A DNA stretch of 64,000 nucleotides from Parashewanella spongiae (GTDB lineage: Bacteria > Pseudomonadota > Gammaproteobacteria > Enterobacterales > Shewanellaceae), in the NCBI RefSeq assembly GCF_004358345.1, contig NZ_CP037952.1, positions 2,418,001 to 2,482,000 of the forward strand, written 5' to 3'. Each line of letters starts with the position of its first letter. Position 1 is the first letter of the stretch. The notes below the pieces were generated by a model. The model was not told the DNA's origin and did not search any database. It was given only the letters and a program-made list of their open reading frames with translations. Below, piece by piece: positions 36,209 to 44,983 of this stretch. Position numbers and translations under genes: made by a program.

Positions 36209-39200
36209 ATGGCGACAGTGCGCACTTCTGCTGAGCATGGATCAATATATAGATTCATGCTCAAAAGCCTCCAAGAATACCCTAGCGAAGCTCTATCCTA
36301 TCTTAACTTTGAGGTTTCAAGGTTTGATGGTGATGAAAACTTACAACAGGGTTATCAAAGATTAAACAAAACCGATAGACAAAAGCTGTATGATTTTTTC
36401 AACAATAAGTCATCGTCGACTCGCTCTAACTCTCGCACACGAGAGACTCATTATTGTAAGAAGCCAAGTAATGTTCGCCAACGTTTTGTAACTGAGCTCG
36501 ATTCTATTACTCCCAAATCGAGCACTCGATATACCAGGCAAATACAGCAACCACCTTCCTCTCCTGACTCCTTTTTTACTCAGACCAGTGCACTTATTCA
36601 CTCTTGGATACTTAAACAGAAAAGCAAAAATCAACTGGGTATTAAGTTAAATGCATTAATTGGTGGTTGCACTAAACTTTCGCAGCTTATTGAAATCATT
36701 CACAGCCTAAAAAGCGACAAACAGGTCATGGAAACATCATGGGACATAAGGTTAATCCATAAACTGTTACACAAAGCGTCCGAGTTTTCTGACAGCCATT
36801 CATCTAATTTCGACGGCATTTTTAGTGACATAACACGATTTAAATCGTCCTATGAATCGAAAACATGCACACTATTACTGAAATTAATTAAGTTAAATTT
36901 AAATTTTTCAGATGCCAAAAAATTGGTGCTAAGCAATGCAGCTGAAGCCAGCTTAATACAACAATGGGGCGTTGAGCTTGATGTTGCCATCTACAATGCC
37001 TTTATCACGGTATGCGCTAAAACAGGCCAGTTTGATAGTGCTTGGCGACTGGTGTGTGGTGATAAGCCCGTGATGGCACCTCATTTGCCATTAAAAGCCA
37101 ATCAAATCACCTGCATGAATTTGCTGACAACCTGCGCTGAAACGAAGCATTATGCAGAAGCCAAATCATTGGTGTTGGGCGATGGCGATACAGATACAGC
37201 CAGCTTAATGCAACAATGGGGCATCAGGCCTGATGTTGCCGTATACAGCGCCTTTATCAAGGTTTGCGCTAAAGCTGGTCAGTTTGATAGTGCTTGGCAA
37301 CTGGTGTGTGGTGATAAGCCCGTGATGGCACCTCATCTACCACTAAAGGCAGATTCAATCACCTGCATGAATTTGCTGGCTGCCTGCGCTGAATCGGGGC
37401 GTTATACAGAAGCCACATCATTGGTGTTGGGCGATGGCGATACAGCTACAGCCAGCTTAATGCAACAATGGGGCATCAAGCCTAATGTTGCCGTTTACAG
37501 CGCCTTTATCATGGTATGTGCTAAAACGGGCCAGTTTAATAGTGCTTGGCAACTGGTGTGTGGTGATAAGCCCGTGATGGCACCTTATTTGCCATTAAAA
37601 GCCAATCAAATCACCTGCACGAATTTGCTGACGGCCTGCGCTGAAGCGGGGCGTTATGCAGAAGCCAAATCATTGGTATTGGGCGATACAACTACAGTTA
37701 CAGCCAGCTTAATGCAGCAATGGGACATCAAGCCCAATGTTGCCATTTACAATGCCTTTATCACGGTATGCGCTAAAACTGGCCAGTTTGAGAGTGCTTG
37801 GCAACTGGTATGTGGTGATAAGCCCGTGATGGCACCCCGTTTGCCTTTAAAAGCCAATCAAATCACCTGCATGAATTTGCTGACGGCCTGCGCTGAAGCG
37901 GGGCGTTATGCAGAAGCCAAATCATTGGTATTGGGTGATACAACTACAGCCAGCTTAATGCAGCAATGGAACATCAAGCCTAATGCTGCCATTTACAGTG
38001 CTTTTATCACGGTATGCGCTAAAACTGGCCAGTTTGATAGTGCTTGGAAACTGGTGTGTGGTGATAACCCCTTGATGGCACCTCATTTGCCATTAAAAGC
38101 TAATCAAATCACCTGCATGAATTTGTTGGCAGCTTGCGCCAAAGCGGGGCGTTATGCCGAAGCCAAATCATTGGTGTTGGCCGATGGCGATACAGCTACA
38201 GCTACAGCCAGCTTAATGCAACAATGGGGCATTAAGCCTAATGTTGCCATTTACAATGCTTTTATCACGGTGTGTGCTAAAACTGACCAGTTTGATAGTG
38301 CTTGGCGACTGGTGCGTGGTGATAAGCCCGTGATGGCACCTCATTTGCCATTAAAAGCCAATCAAATCACCTGCATGAATTTGCTGACGGCCTGCGCTGA
38401 AGCGGGGCGTTATGCAGAAGCCAAATTATTGGTGTTGGGCGATGGTGATACAGCCAGTTTAATGCAGCGATGGGACATCAAGCCTAATGTTGCCATTTAC
38501 AGTGCTTTTATCACGGTATGCGCTAAAACTAGCCAGTTTGATAGTGCTTGGCAACTGCTGTGTGGTGATAAGCCCGTGATGGCACCTCATTTGCCATTAA
38601 AAGCCAATCAAATCACCTGTATGAATTTGCTGACGGCCTGCGCTGAAGCGGGGCGTTATACAGAAGCCAAATCATTAGTGTTGGGCGATGGCGATACAGT
38701 TACAGCTACAGACAGCTTAATGCAGCTTTGGGACATCAAGCCTAATGTTGCTATTTACAGCGCCTTTATCACGGTATGTGCTAAAACAGGCCAGTTTGAT
38801 AGTGCTTGGCAACTGGTGTGTGGTGATAAGCCCGTAATGGCACCTCATCTACCACTAAAGGCAGATTCAATCACCTGCATGAATTTGCTGACGGCCTGCG
38901 CTGAAACGGGGCGTTATGCAGAAGCCAAATCATTGGTGTTGGGCGATGGAGATACAGCTACAGCCAGCTTAATGCAACAATGGGACATCAAGCCTGATGT
39001 TGCCATTTACAGTGCCTTTATCACGGTATGCGCTAAAACTGGCCAGTTTGATAGTGCTTGGCGACTGGTGTGTGGTGATAAGCCCGTGATGGCACCTCAT
39101 TTGTCATTAAAAGCCAATCAAATCACCTGCGTGAATTTGCTGGCTGCCTGCGCTGAAACGGGGCGTTATGCCGAAGCCAAATCATTGGTGTTGAGCGATA

Positions 39201-40489
39201 TAGCTACAGCCAGCTTAATACAACAATGGGGCATCAAACCTAATGTTGCCATTTACAGCGCCTTTATTACGGTATGCGCTAAAACTGGCCAGTTCGATAG
39301 CGCTTGGCAACTGGTGTGTGGTGACAAGCCTATGATGGCACCTCATCTACCACTAAAGGTAGATTCAATCACCTGCACGAATTTGCTAACGGCCTGCGCT
39401 GAAACGGGGCGTTATGCCGAAGCCAAATCATTGGTGTTGGGCGATGCAGCTACAGACAGTTTAATGAAACAATGGGGCATCAAGCCCCATGTTGCCATTT
39501 ACAATGCCTTTATTACGGTATGCGCTAAAACTGGTCAGTTTGATAGTGCTTGGCAACTGGTGTGTGGTGATAAGCCCGTGATGGCACCTCATCTACCACT
39601 AAAGGCAGATTCAATCACCTGCATGAATTTGCTGGCTGCCTGCGCTGAAGAGGGGCATTATGCAGAAGCCAAATCATTGGTATTGGGCGATGGCGATACA
39701 GCCAGCTTAATGCAACAATGGGGCATCAAGGCTGATGTTGCCATTTACAATGCCTTTATCACGGTATGCGCTAAAACTGGCTACTTTGATAGTGCTTGGC
39801 AACTGGTGTGTGGTGATAAGCCCGTGATGGCACCTCATTTGCCATTAATAGCCAATCGAATCACCTGCCTGAATTTACTGACGGCCTGTGCTGAAGCGGG
39901 GCGTTATGCCGAAGCCAAATCATTAGTGTTGGACGATGGCGATACAGCTACAGCTACAGCTACAGCCAGCTTAATGAAACAATGGGACATCAAGCCTGAA
40001 GTTGCCATTTACAACGCCTTTATTAAAGTATGCATTAAGGCTAAGGAGTTAGACACTGGAATATGGTATTTAGAAGAAATAATAAACAAGTGTAACATGA
40101 GTACTCTTTCACAAATACATGCTCAACTTACGCCGCTTGAAAAAGATAATTTCGCAAGCATGATTGATAAAGGAATAACACAAGGAATATATAAAAAAAA
40201 TGTTGGCTTAATGAATCATTGTATAGATTTGCATATGGATAAAATCTTCGAAGGACATTCAGGCGATGGTACACATATTCGAGGTGTTCCATTAGCTTTC
40301 GCAAAATTATTATTTTGTTACCACAAACAAAACAATGAACCCAAAATAACATCGATCATAACTGGATACCATGGCAATAATACGTTAAAAAATGGAATGA
40401 TAATTTTTCTCAAAGATGAATTTGGATTTGAGTTTATCGAGGATAAATTCAACTCAGGAATGATAGTATTGAGCGAGTCTACCCATTAA
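36209..40489 (+). CDS. Giant pentatricopeptide (PPR) repeat protein with Smr-like C-terminus
   Basis: About 1426 aa, predicted cytoplasmic: no signal peptide or membrane helix. Residues ~1-230 form a unique N-terminal region. Then come twelve ~82-aa double units (about 24 PPR motifs of 40 and ~42 residues), a final PPR, a helical linker and a C-terminal Smr-like domain (~1338-1426: I-D-L-H-M-D-K, I-I-T-G-Y-H-G, F-N-S-G-M-I-V-L). PPR arrays bind RNA in organelles, and Smr domains can be RNA or DNA nucleases, so RNA processing is plausible; a host-directed effector is the alternative. Linkers vary in length through G-D-T-A-T-A-T-A tracts encoded by ACAGCT repeats. The start ATG is chosen over TTG 36197. 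Confidence 0.88.
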   Translation: MATVRTSAEHGSIYRFMLKSLQEYPSEALSYLNFEVSRFDGDENLQQGYQRLNKTDRQKLYDFFNNKSSSTRSNSRTRETHYCKKPSNVRQRFVTELDSITPKSSTRYTRQIQQPPSSPDSFFTQTSALIHSWILKQKSKNQLGIKLNALIGGCTKLSQLIEIIHSLKSDKQVMETSWDIRLIHKLLHKASEFSDSHSSNFDGIFSDITRFKSSYESKTCTLLLKLIKLNLNFSDAKKLVLSNAAEASLIQQWGVELDVAIYNAFITVCAKTGQFDSAWRLVCGDKPVMAPHLPLKANQITCMNLLTTCAETKHYAEAKSLVLGDGDTDTASLMQQWGIRPDVAVYSAFIKVCAKAGQFDSAWQLVCGDKPVMAPHLPLKADSITCMNLLAACAESGRYTEATSLVLGDGDTATASLMQQWGIKPNVAVYSAFIMVCAKTGQFNSAWQLVCGDKPVMAPYLPLKANQITCTNLLTACAEAGRYAEAKSLVLGDTTTVTASLMQQWDIKPNVAIYNAFITVCAKTGQFESAWQLVCGDKPVMAPRLPLKANQITCMNLLTACAEAGRYAEAKSLVLGDTTTASLMQQWNIKPNAAIYSAFITVCAKTGQFDSAWKLVCGDNPLMAPHLPLKANQITCMNLLAACAKAGRYAEAKSLVLADGDTATATASLMQQWGIKPNVAIYNAFITVCAKTDQFDSAWRLVRGDKPVMAPHLPLKANQITCMNLLTACAEAGRYAEAKLLVLGDGDTASLMQRWDIKPNVAIYSAFITVCAKTSQFDSAWQLLCGDKPVMAPHLPLKANQITCMNLLTACAEAGRYTEAKSLVLGDGDTVTATDSLMQLWDIKPNVAIYSAFITVCAKTGQFDSAWQLVCGDKPVMAPHLPLKADSITCMNLLTACAETGRYAEAKSLVLGDGDTATASLMQQWDIKPDVAIYSAFITVCAKTGQFDSAWRLVCGDKPVMAPHLSLKANQITCVNLLAACAETGRYAEAKSLVLSDIATASLIQQWGIKPNVAIYSAFITVCAKTGQFDSAWQLVCGDKPMMAPHLPLKVDSITCTNLLTACAETGRYAEAKSLVLGDAATDSLMKQWGIKPHVAIYNAFITVCAKTGQFDSAWQLVCGDKPVMAPHLPLKADSITCMNLLAACAEEGHYAEAKSLVLGDGDTASLMQQWGIKADVAIYNAFITVCAKTGYFDSAWQLVCGDKPVMAPHLPLIANRITCLNLLTACAEAGRYAEAKSLVLDDGDTATATATASLMKQWDIKPEVAIYNAFIKVCIKAKELDTGIWYLEEIINKCNMSTLSQIHAQLTPLEKDNFASMIDKGITQGIYKKNVGLMNHCIDLHMDKIFEGHSGDGTHIRGVPLAFAKLLFCYHKQNNEPKITSIITGYHGNNTLKNGMIIFLKDEFGFEFIEDKFNSGMIVLSESTH

Positions 40490-40495
40490 CTGTAG

Positions 40496-40610
40496 TTGCT
40501 TGCATTTATAAATCGGTTTGCTCGCATTAATTGCTTTTATCAAATTAGTTGCTCAAATTAAGTGATTTTATAAAGCTATGTTGCTCACTTTAAATGATTC
40601 TATAAATGAA
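40496..40610 (+). repeat. Degenerate short tandem repeats after PPR gene 2
   Basis: Same TTGCTC...TTTTATAAA units as 35748-35925, but two units shorter; one deletion joins TTGCTCGCATTA directly to ATTGCTTTTATC. This is consistent with repeat contraction. Confidence 0.6.
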
Positions 40611-40723
40611 CCAATTTAAATGAGCTACAAATTAAATAATATCAGATGGTTGACTCGTTTTTGGACAAAAATGCGTTAGAGCCGAAGGACGACTCTGTGC
40701 CAAAAGCGGACAATGGTAACGCC

Positions 40724-42046
40724 CTAATCAGAAGCTGCTTTAACGGTTGGCTGAGTTAGTTTGTTATGTATTGTTCTTGAATTTATATCGTTTATTATCC
40801 ATTCAAACTGTCTATCTTTACCTTCTGAATAATCAGGCCATGACGTTTTAATTATAATGTCTGGTTGTAACCCATTACTTTGTTCGTCTTGCATTTTGAA
40901 TAAGCGTTTAGAGAATTGAACAGGCCAATTTGAGTTAGGTAATACAAACCTATCGGCATCTTGGTACCCGTACGGATTTCCACCAGTGGGTTCACCTACT
41001 AACTTAGCATTAAGAATCTGCCGATACTGAGCTGCGTTACTCACTCCAGCAGAAAACGTCGCTTTTCCGACTAATGCATAAATACCATTTTTCCAATCCA
41101 GTCCATCTACTATAACGAGCATTTGAGCTAACAAAAGTCCTTCAAAAAAGTTACCTCCGCCATTATGTCTAAAGTCAATTATCAAATTGGTAATCTGACT
41201 TCGGCTCAAATGTTTTTCAACACTATCAGCAAACATTAACATTTTGATAATGCCAGGATATCCGTCAAACCTAATGTATGCTGATTTTGTATGAGCATTT
41301 GCAGAAAGCCATAGCCCATCTGTAGACTCTAATACTTCCCCAAACAATGAATTGTGTTTTACTATACTTTCCGTTACTGCTTTTTTTAGTTTATTGTGAG
41401 GGATTGAAGTAAGCGTTATTGATATTTTTTCTTCAGTTTCTCCCGAGAATTCGAAGTTCGCTACATTGAGTTCTTTTGTAATACCTAGTCCAAAGAGAAC
41501 TTCAGCGACATTAATCGTTGAAGGTAAATAGTGTTCGAGAGAATGTTGATTGTCTACGGCTTGGACAACAGGCTTAACTCGTTTCATAGCTTCATTAATG
41601 TCTACACCATCAATACCCACTAACTTTTTCCCGAGAAGGTGACTGAGTTCTGGTGAAGTTTTTATCACTCTCAGCTGTTCATCAAATAACTTAAAATAAA
41701 TAGGAAATCTTGAATATTCATGTCCCCGATAACTAAATAAAGTATGCCCATCACCAATCAGTCGAGTAATCCTCATCATTTCAGTCATTAATTGGTACTT
41801 GTTAATACTTGGTAAAGATGTTTTTAAATTTAATAACTCTGATTTTAAATCTTCCTCACTAATCGTGTGGTAAAGGTTGATGTGCCTTTTTTCCAATTCT
41901 GAAGAAAAAAAGTCTATGTCTGATGACCACTGACTAACCTGAGCGGGATTAAATGGGAGTAACCGCTCATCAAGCTGATTATCGGTTGACTGTTCGCAAC
42001 TCAGCATGAGTATCAATACGGTTATCAATGAAAATATTTTATTCAA
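40724..42046 (-). CDS. S41-family peptidase, lipoprotein
   Basis: About 440-aa secreted protease-like protein. The lipobox L-M-L-S-C places it on a membrane. The C-terminal half is the tail-protease (S41) fold: L-I-I-D-F-R-H-N-G-G-G-N, then G-K-A-T-F-S-A-G-V-S-N-A with the candidate nucleophile Ser, and L-V-G-E-P-T-G-G. No PDZ domain is obvious. Its resemblance is to the CtpA-like 'tricorn/peptidase S41' proteins of unknown substrate. Three TTG codons lie in a row; GGAG six bases before the last supports starting at 42046. Minus strand, on its own. Confidence 0.82.
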   Translation of the reverse strand: MNKIFSLITVLILMLSCEQSTDNQLDERLLPFNPAQVSQWSSDIDFFSSELEKRHINLYHTISEEDLKSELLNLKTSLPSINKYQLMTEMMRITRLIGDGHTLFSYRGHEYSRFPIYFKLFDEQLRVIKTSPELSHLLGKKLVGIDGVDINEAMKRVKPVVQAVDNQHSLEHYLPSTINVAEVLFGLGITKELNVANFEFSGETEEKISITLTSIPHNKLKKAVTESIVKHNSLFGEVLESTDGLWLSANAHTKSAYIRFDGYPGIIKMLMFADSVEKHLSRSQITNLIIDFRHNGGGNFFEGLLLAQMLVIVDGLDWKNGIYALVGKATFSAGVSNAAQYRQILNAKLVGEPTGGNPYGYQDADRFVLPNSNWPVQFSKRLFKMQDEQSNGLQPDIIIKTSWPDYSEGKDRQFEWIINDINSRTIHNKLTQPTVKAASD

Positions 42047-42052
42047 CAACAA

Positions 42053-42402
42053 CTCCTTGTATATAATATTGAATTAGCGAGACCTTGCAAGGTAGGCTAC
42101 CTTGCAAACTTTATAAAAACAATAGTAAAGCGAACGTCTGATATTCGCTCAAAAGCCTACTTTAGAGTATTTGCGTTAACTAGCTTTGGGGCAAAAACGA
42201 GCTAGAAAACAAAACATTACAGCTCATTCAGTGTGATACTTTATTATTTGGTCTGACACAGGGGGTTATTGCCCAGTATGAATCTTTATTACCTCACCAC
42301 AATAATATAAAAACTTGTAACGCAGTAATGGACGCCTTTCTTCTTGCCCTTTGGAAGCTCATCAGTGACCAAACTACATTCCTAATTGGCTTGACGTAGA
42401 AC
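42053..42402. other. Intergenic region with repeat fragment
   Basis: No gene. The stretch 42300-42370 (CTTGTAACGCAGTAATGG, then CTTTGGAAGCTCATCAGTGACC) is a fragment of the repeat family seen at 58.7 kb and around the group II intron. The IS66 begins immediately after. Confidence 0.5.
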
Positions 42403-42424
42403 GTAAACGTCCGCTGAACTACAT

Positions 42425-44005
42425 CTAGCCCAGCTTAACATTCCATGGCAGCAAGCTTTCAAGCTCGATCGGTGATTTTGCGAGTTCTTCTAAGCAATGA
42501 TTGATGTAATCAAAAGGAATTAGACCGTTAGCTTTTGCAGTTTCGATTATGCTGTAGAGCATGGCGCTGGTTTCAGCACCTTTGTGATTGATGTTGAACA
42601 ACCAATTTTTTCTGCCGATGACGAACGGTTTTACTGCTCGTTCGGCACGATTATTATCGATATTCAACAAGCCGCTTTCTGTGTAGCGTTTTAATTTACT
42701 CCACTGATTTAAGCTGTAAGTAATGGCTTCACCTAGTTTGCCTTTACTTGATACTTGCAGTGCTGACTTATCCAGCCAAGCTTTAAAATCTGCCAAGATA
42801 GGTTCGGACTTAATTTGTCTTTTTTTCATTTTTTCATCAACAGATAAGTCAGCAATGTTTTTCTCTATTGCATACAGTTTTTGAATGAAACTGATGGCGA
42901 CATTGACCTTACCAACTTTGGTTTTCCCTTGCGCTGTCTGAGCTTCAATAAACTTTCTTCTTGCATGCGCCCAGCAACCGACAAGCTCAGCGTTAACCTT
43001 TTGATAAGCCGCATAGCCGTCAGTTTGCAGGTAACCATTAAAATCCCCCAAGAACATCAATGGACAAGCACCGGAGCGACTGCCATTTTGATAATCAAAC
43101 AGCACGATATTACGCATGATGGAAACGCCTTTAAATGCCATATTACTCGATGCTGGTGAATCAGCACCTGAGCAATACACCCAAATATACGATTTCGCTC
43201 GTTCATCATTGATGACTTTTACTGTAGTTTCATCTGCCTGAATCACGGGTTGTGAAAGCTGTATTTCTCTCAACCGTTGATGCAAGGGTTTAAATAACGC
43301 ACCGCATTTCATCATCCAGTCCGACATGGTGCGTCGACTGATTTCAATACCATGTTGTTTGAACATGGTTTCTTGTCGATAAAGCGGTAAGGCATATTGA
43401 TATTTACTGGTGATAATTTGACTGAGCAAACTCGGCGTAGCATAACCTTTTGGTATTGGACTGCTAGGCACAGATGCTTGCTTGATGTTGGGTTGAGTAC
43501 CGCTTTTCTCACAATGCTGGCAGCTGTACTTTAAGCGAATATTTTCTATAACTTTAACTTTAGCAGGGATAAACTCCAGTTTTTCACTGACATCCTTGCC
43601 CATTTGTTGAAGCTGATGACCGCAACAGTCACACTGTTTGTCTGCTTCATCAATGTCATGGATCACTTGAACACGTGGTAAGTGTTTAGGTAATGGTTTG
43701 CGTTTAGGCTTTTCTTTTGTCTTTGGCGGAGTGGTTTCTCGCTCAGGTGTGGTATCAGCTTCTAAAATATCGTCTTCAACCAGAGTTTCAGCTTCATTAA
43801 ACAATTCACCTTGAGCCTCACAAACTTCACTGCTTCGACCAAAGCGATGATGCTGAGCTAAACGAAATTGCTCCAGTAAGGTTTGATATGATTGATTTAA
43901 CTCTGCAATTTCACTGTCCTTACTCTCAAGCAAAGCCTGTTGCTTCAACAGTAATTGTTGGAGTAAGGCGTTGTCGTCGAGTAAAGATTGGATACTTTTG
44001 GTCAT
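42425..44005 (-). CDS. tnpC: IS66 transposase TnpC
   Basis: 526-aa main transposase of the IS66 element. An N-terminal coiled region and a leucine-zipper-like stretch precede a zinc-finger (C-D-C-C-G-H...C-Q-H-C), then the DDE core: Q-A-D-E-T-T-V-K-V, L-Q-T-D-G-Y-A-A-Y and N-N-R-A-E-R-A-V-K-P-F-V-I-G-R-K-N-W. The C-terminal IS66 extension (I-P-F-D-Y-I-N-H-C-L-E-E-L) is present. Length normal; no frame damage. Confidence 0.96.
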   Translation of the reverse strand: MTKSIQSLLDDNALLQQLLLKQQALLESKDSEIAELNQSYQTLLEQFRLAQHHRFGRSSEVCEAQGELFNEAETLVEDDILEADTTPERETTPPKTKEKPKRKPLPKHLPRVQVIHDIDEADKQCDCCGHQLQQMGKDVSEKLEFIPAKVKVIENIRLKYSCQHCEKSGTQPNIKQASVPSSPIPKGYATPSLLSQIITSKYQYALPLYRQETMFKQHGIEISRRTMSDWMMKCGALFKPLHQRLREIQLSQPVIQADETTVKVINDERAKSYIWVYCSGADSPASSNMAFKGVSIMRNIVLFDYQNGSRSGACPLMFLGDFNGYLQTDGYAAYQKVNAELVGCWAHARRKFIEAQTAQGKTKVGKVNVAISFIQKLYAIEKNIADLSVDEKMKKRQIKSEPILADFKAWLDKSALQVSSKGKLGEAITYSLNQWSKLKRYTESGLLNIDNNRAERAVKPFVIGRKNWLFNINHKGAETSAMLYSIIETAKANGLIPFDYINHCLEELAKSPIELESLLPWNVKLG

Positions 44006-44088
44006 GGCATTATTTTACCAAAAACCAAATGATAATAGGCGATATCAGTGATCTAATTAATGAAATCAACATCCGTTTTAGCGATCAA

Positions 44089-44436
44089 TCAACAATAACT
44101 TTCAACAAAAACTTGTTGATGACCAACGACATCGTAACCTGAAAGTAACCAGTGAAATTGCTGCTCAGAAAGCACCATCTGCTCGGTATCAATCTTGGCT
44201 GGCCACTTGAACTTGTCTCTTTCCAGTTGTTTATACCAAAGCGCAAAACCTGTTTTATCCCAATAAAGGATTTTAAGTTTATCTCGGTTTTTGTTGCAGA
44301 ACACAAACACGCTGCCATCGGTAGAAGGCAATTCCATTTGTTGTTCAACAACGGCGCTTAACCCATTAATCGATTTACGAAAATCAATGAAGTCACGGTA
44401 TAAATACACATTGGGCAATTGTTGAAACATAATCAT
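44089..44436 (-). CDS. tnpB: IS66 accessory protein TnpB
   Basis: 115-aa IS66 Orf2-type protein (the IS66 TnpB, unrelated to IS605 TnpB), required for transposition by an unclear mechanism. The family signature is Y-R-D-F-I-D-F-R-K-S-I-N-G-L, then F-V-F-C-N-K-N-R-D-K-L-K-I-L-Y-W-D. Its ATG overlaps the tnpA stop (ATGA), so the two are translationally coupled. Confidence 0.95.
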   Translation of the reverse strand: MIMFQQLPNVYLYRDFIDFRKSINGLSAVVEQQMELPSTDGSVFVFCNKNRDKLKILYWDKTGFALWYKQLERDKFKWPAKIDTEQMVLSEQQFHWLLSGYDVVGHQQVFVESYC

Positions 44437-44735
44437 GATTGCAATCCTTTGATGACATCGATAATAATTTGAGGAGGTATTTGAGCAGGGAAAATTAAAT
44501 CACCTATCTTGGTTTCAAGTTTGATCACTGGCTGTTGAGCTGGAATGGGGGGAGCTGATGCAGTAGTAACAACGGCTTGAGTAAAACTTGATTGTTGCTT
44601 CGATTTTTTTTTGTGAGTGTAAAAGCAACTGATGGCCAACTTATACTTGCGGCAAAAAGCGGTAACGGTTAATTCACTTTCGCTTTGCTGCCTTACCAGA
44701 GCTTGCCACTGTTCAGGTGTTTTTCGGTTTGTCAT
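44433..44735 (-). CDS. tnpA: IS66 accessory protein TnpA
   Basis: About 100-aa IS66 Orf1 protein with an N-terminal helix-turn-helix (W-Q-A-L-V-R-Q-Q-S-E-S-E-L-T-V-T-A-F-C, then Y-K-L-A-I-S-C-F-Y) of the IS3/IS911-like type, probably binding the ends. First gene of the element; TTG at 44747 is a weaker start. Confidence 0.9.
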   Translation of the reverse strand: MTNRKTPEQWQALVRQQSESELTVTAFCRKYKLAISCFYTHKKKSKQQSSFTQAVVTTASAPPIPAQQPVIKLETKIGDLIFPAQIPPQIIIDVIKGLQS

Positions 44736-44983
44736 GCCGCGTCTCAATAGTTGAAAAGTGGCAAAGATTTTAAGGGATGGTTTTTACTCTGAAAAGATGG
44801 GGTTTACTGCACGGTTACCGTAGAACAGCTATGACTTCACCAATTACGCTTGTATTTTGCCCGTTGATTGAGCAATGAGTAGAACGTAATTGAGTGCAGA
44901 TTGGTATAATTAACAAGTAGTTAAAGATGATATCCAAAAAATATTTGTTTTACTCAGTTTTAGGTGGCTTATGTGAAAGTAGG

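Larger units (their letters stand above)
35976..40670 (+). repeat. Tandem duplication, unit 2 (PPR gene copy 2 with flanks)
   Basis: Starts with the same leader as unit 1 (GCCGACCAAGTTGGCAAGGG near 35989) and ends in the same TTGACTCGTTTTTGGACA block near 40650. Longer than unit 1 because its gene has more PPR units. Confidence 0.85.
42403..44818 (-). mobile_element. Complete IS66-family element
   Basis: 2416 bp. Terminal inverted repeats GTAAACGTCCGCTGAAC (left) and, inverted, GTAACCGTGCAGTAAAC (right). A perfect 8-bp target duplication CGTAGAAC lies at 42395-42402 and 44819-44826. It carries tnpA, tnpB and tnpC in the standard order and looks intact and recent. Confidence 0.95.

Noticed and set aside
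36900-40020. Regular ~250-bp tandem DNA repeats as a CRISPR or satellite array
   Set aside because: Units are coding in one continuous frame, far longer than CRISPR repeats and without unique spacers.
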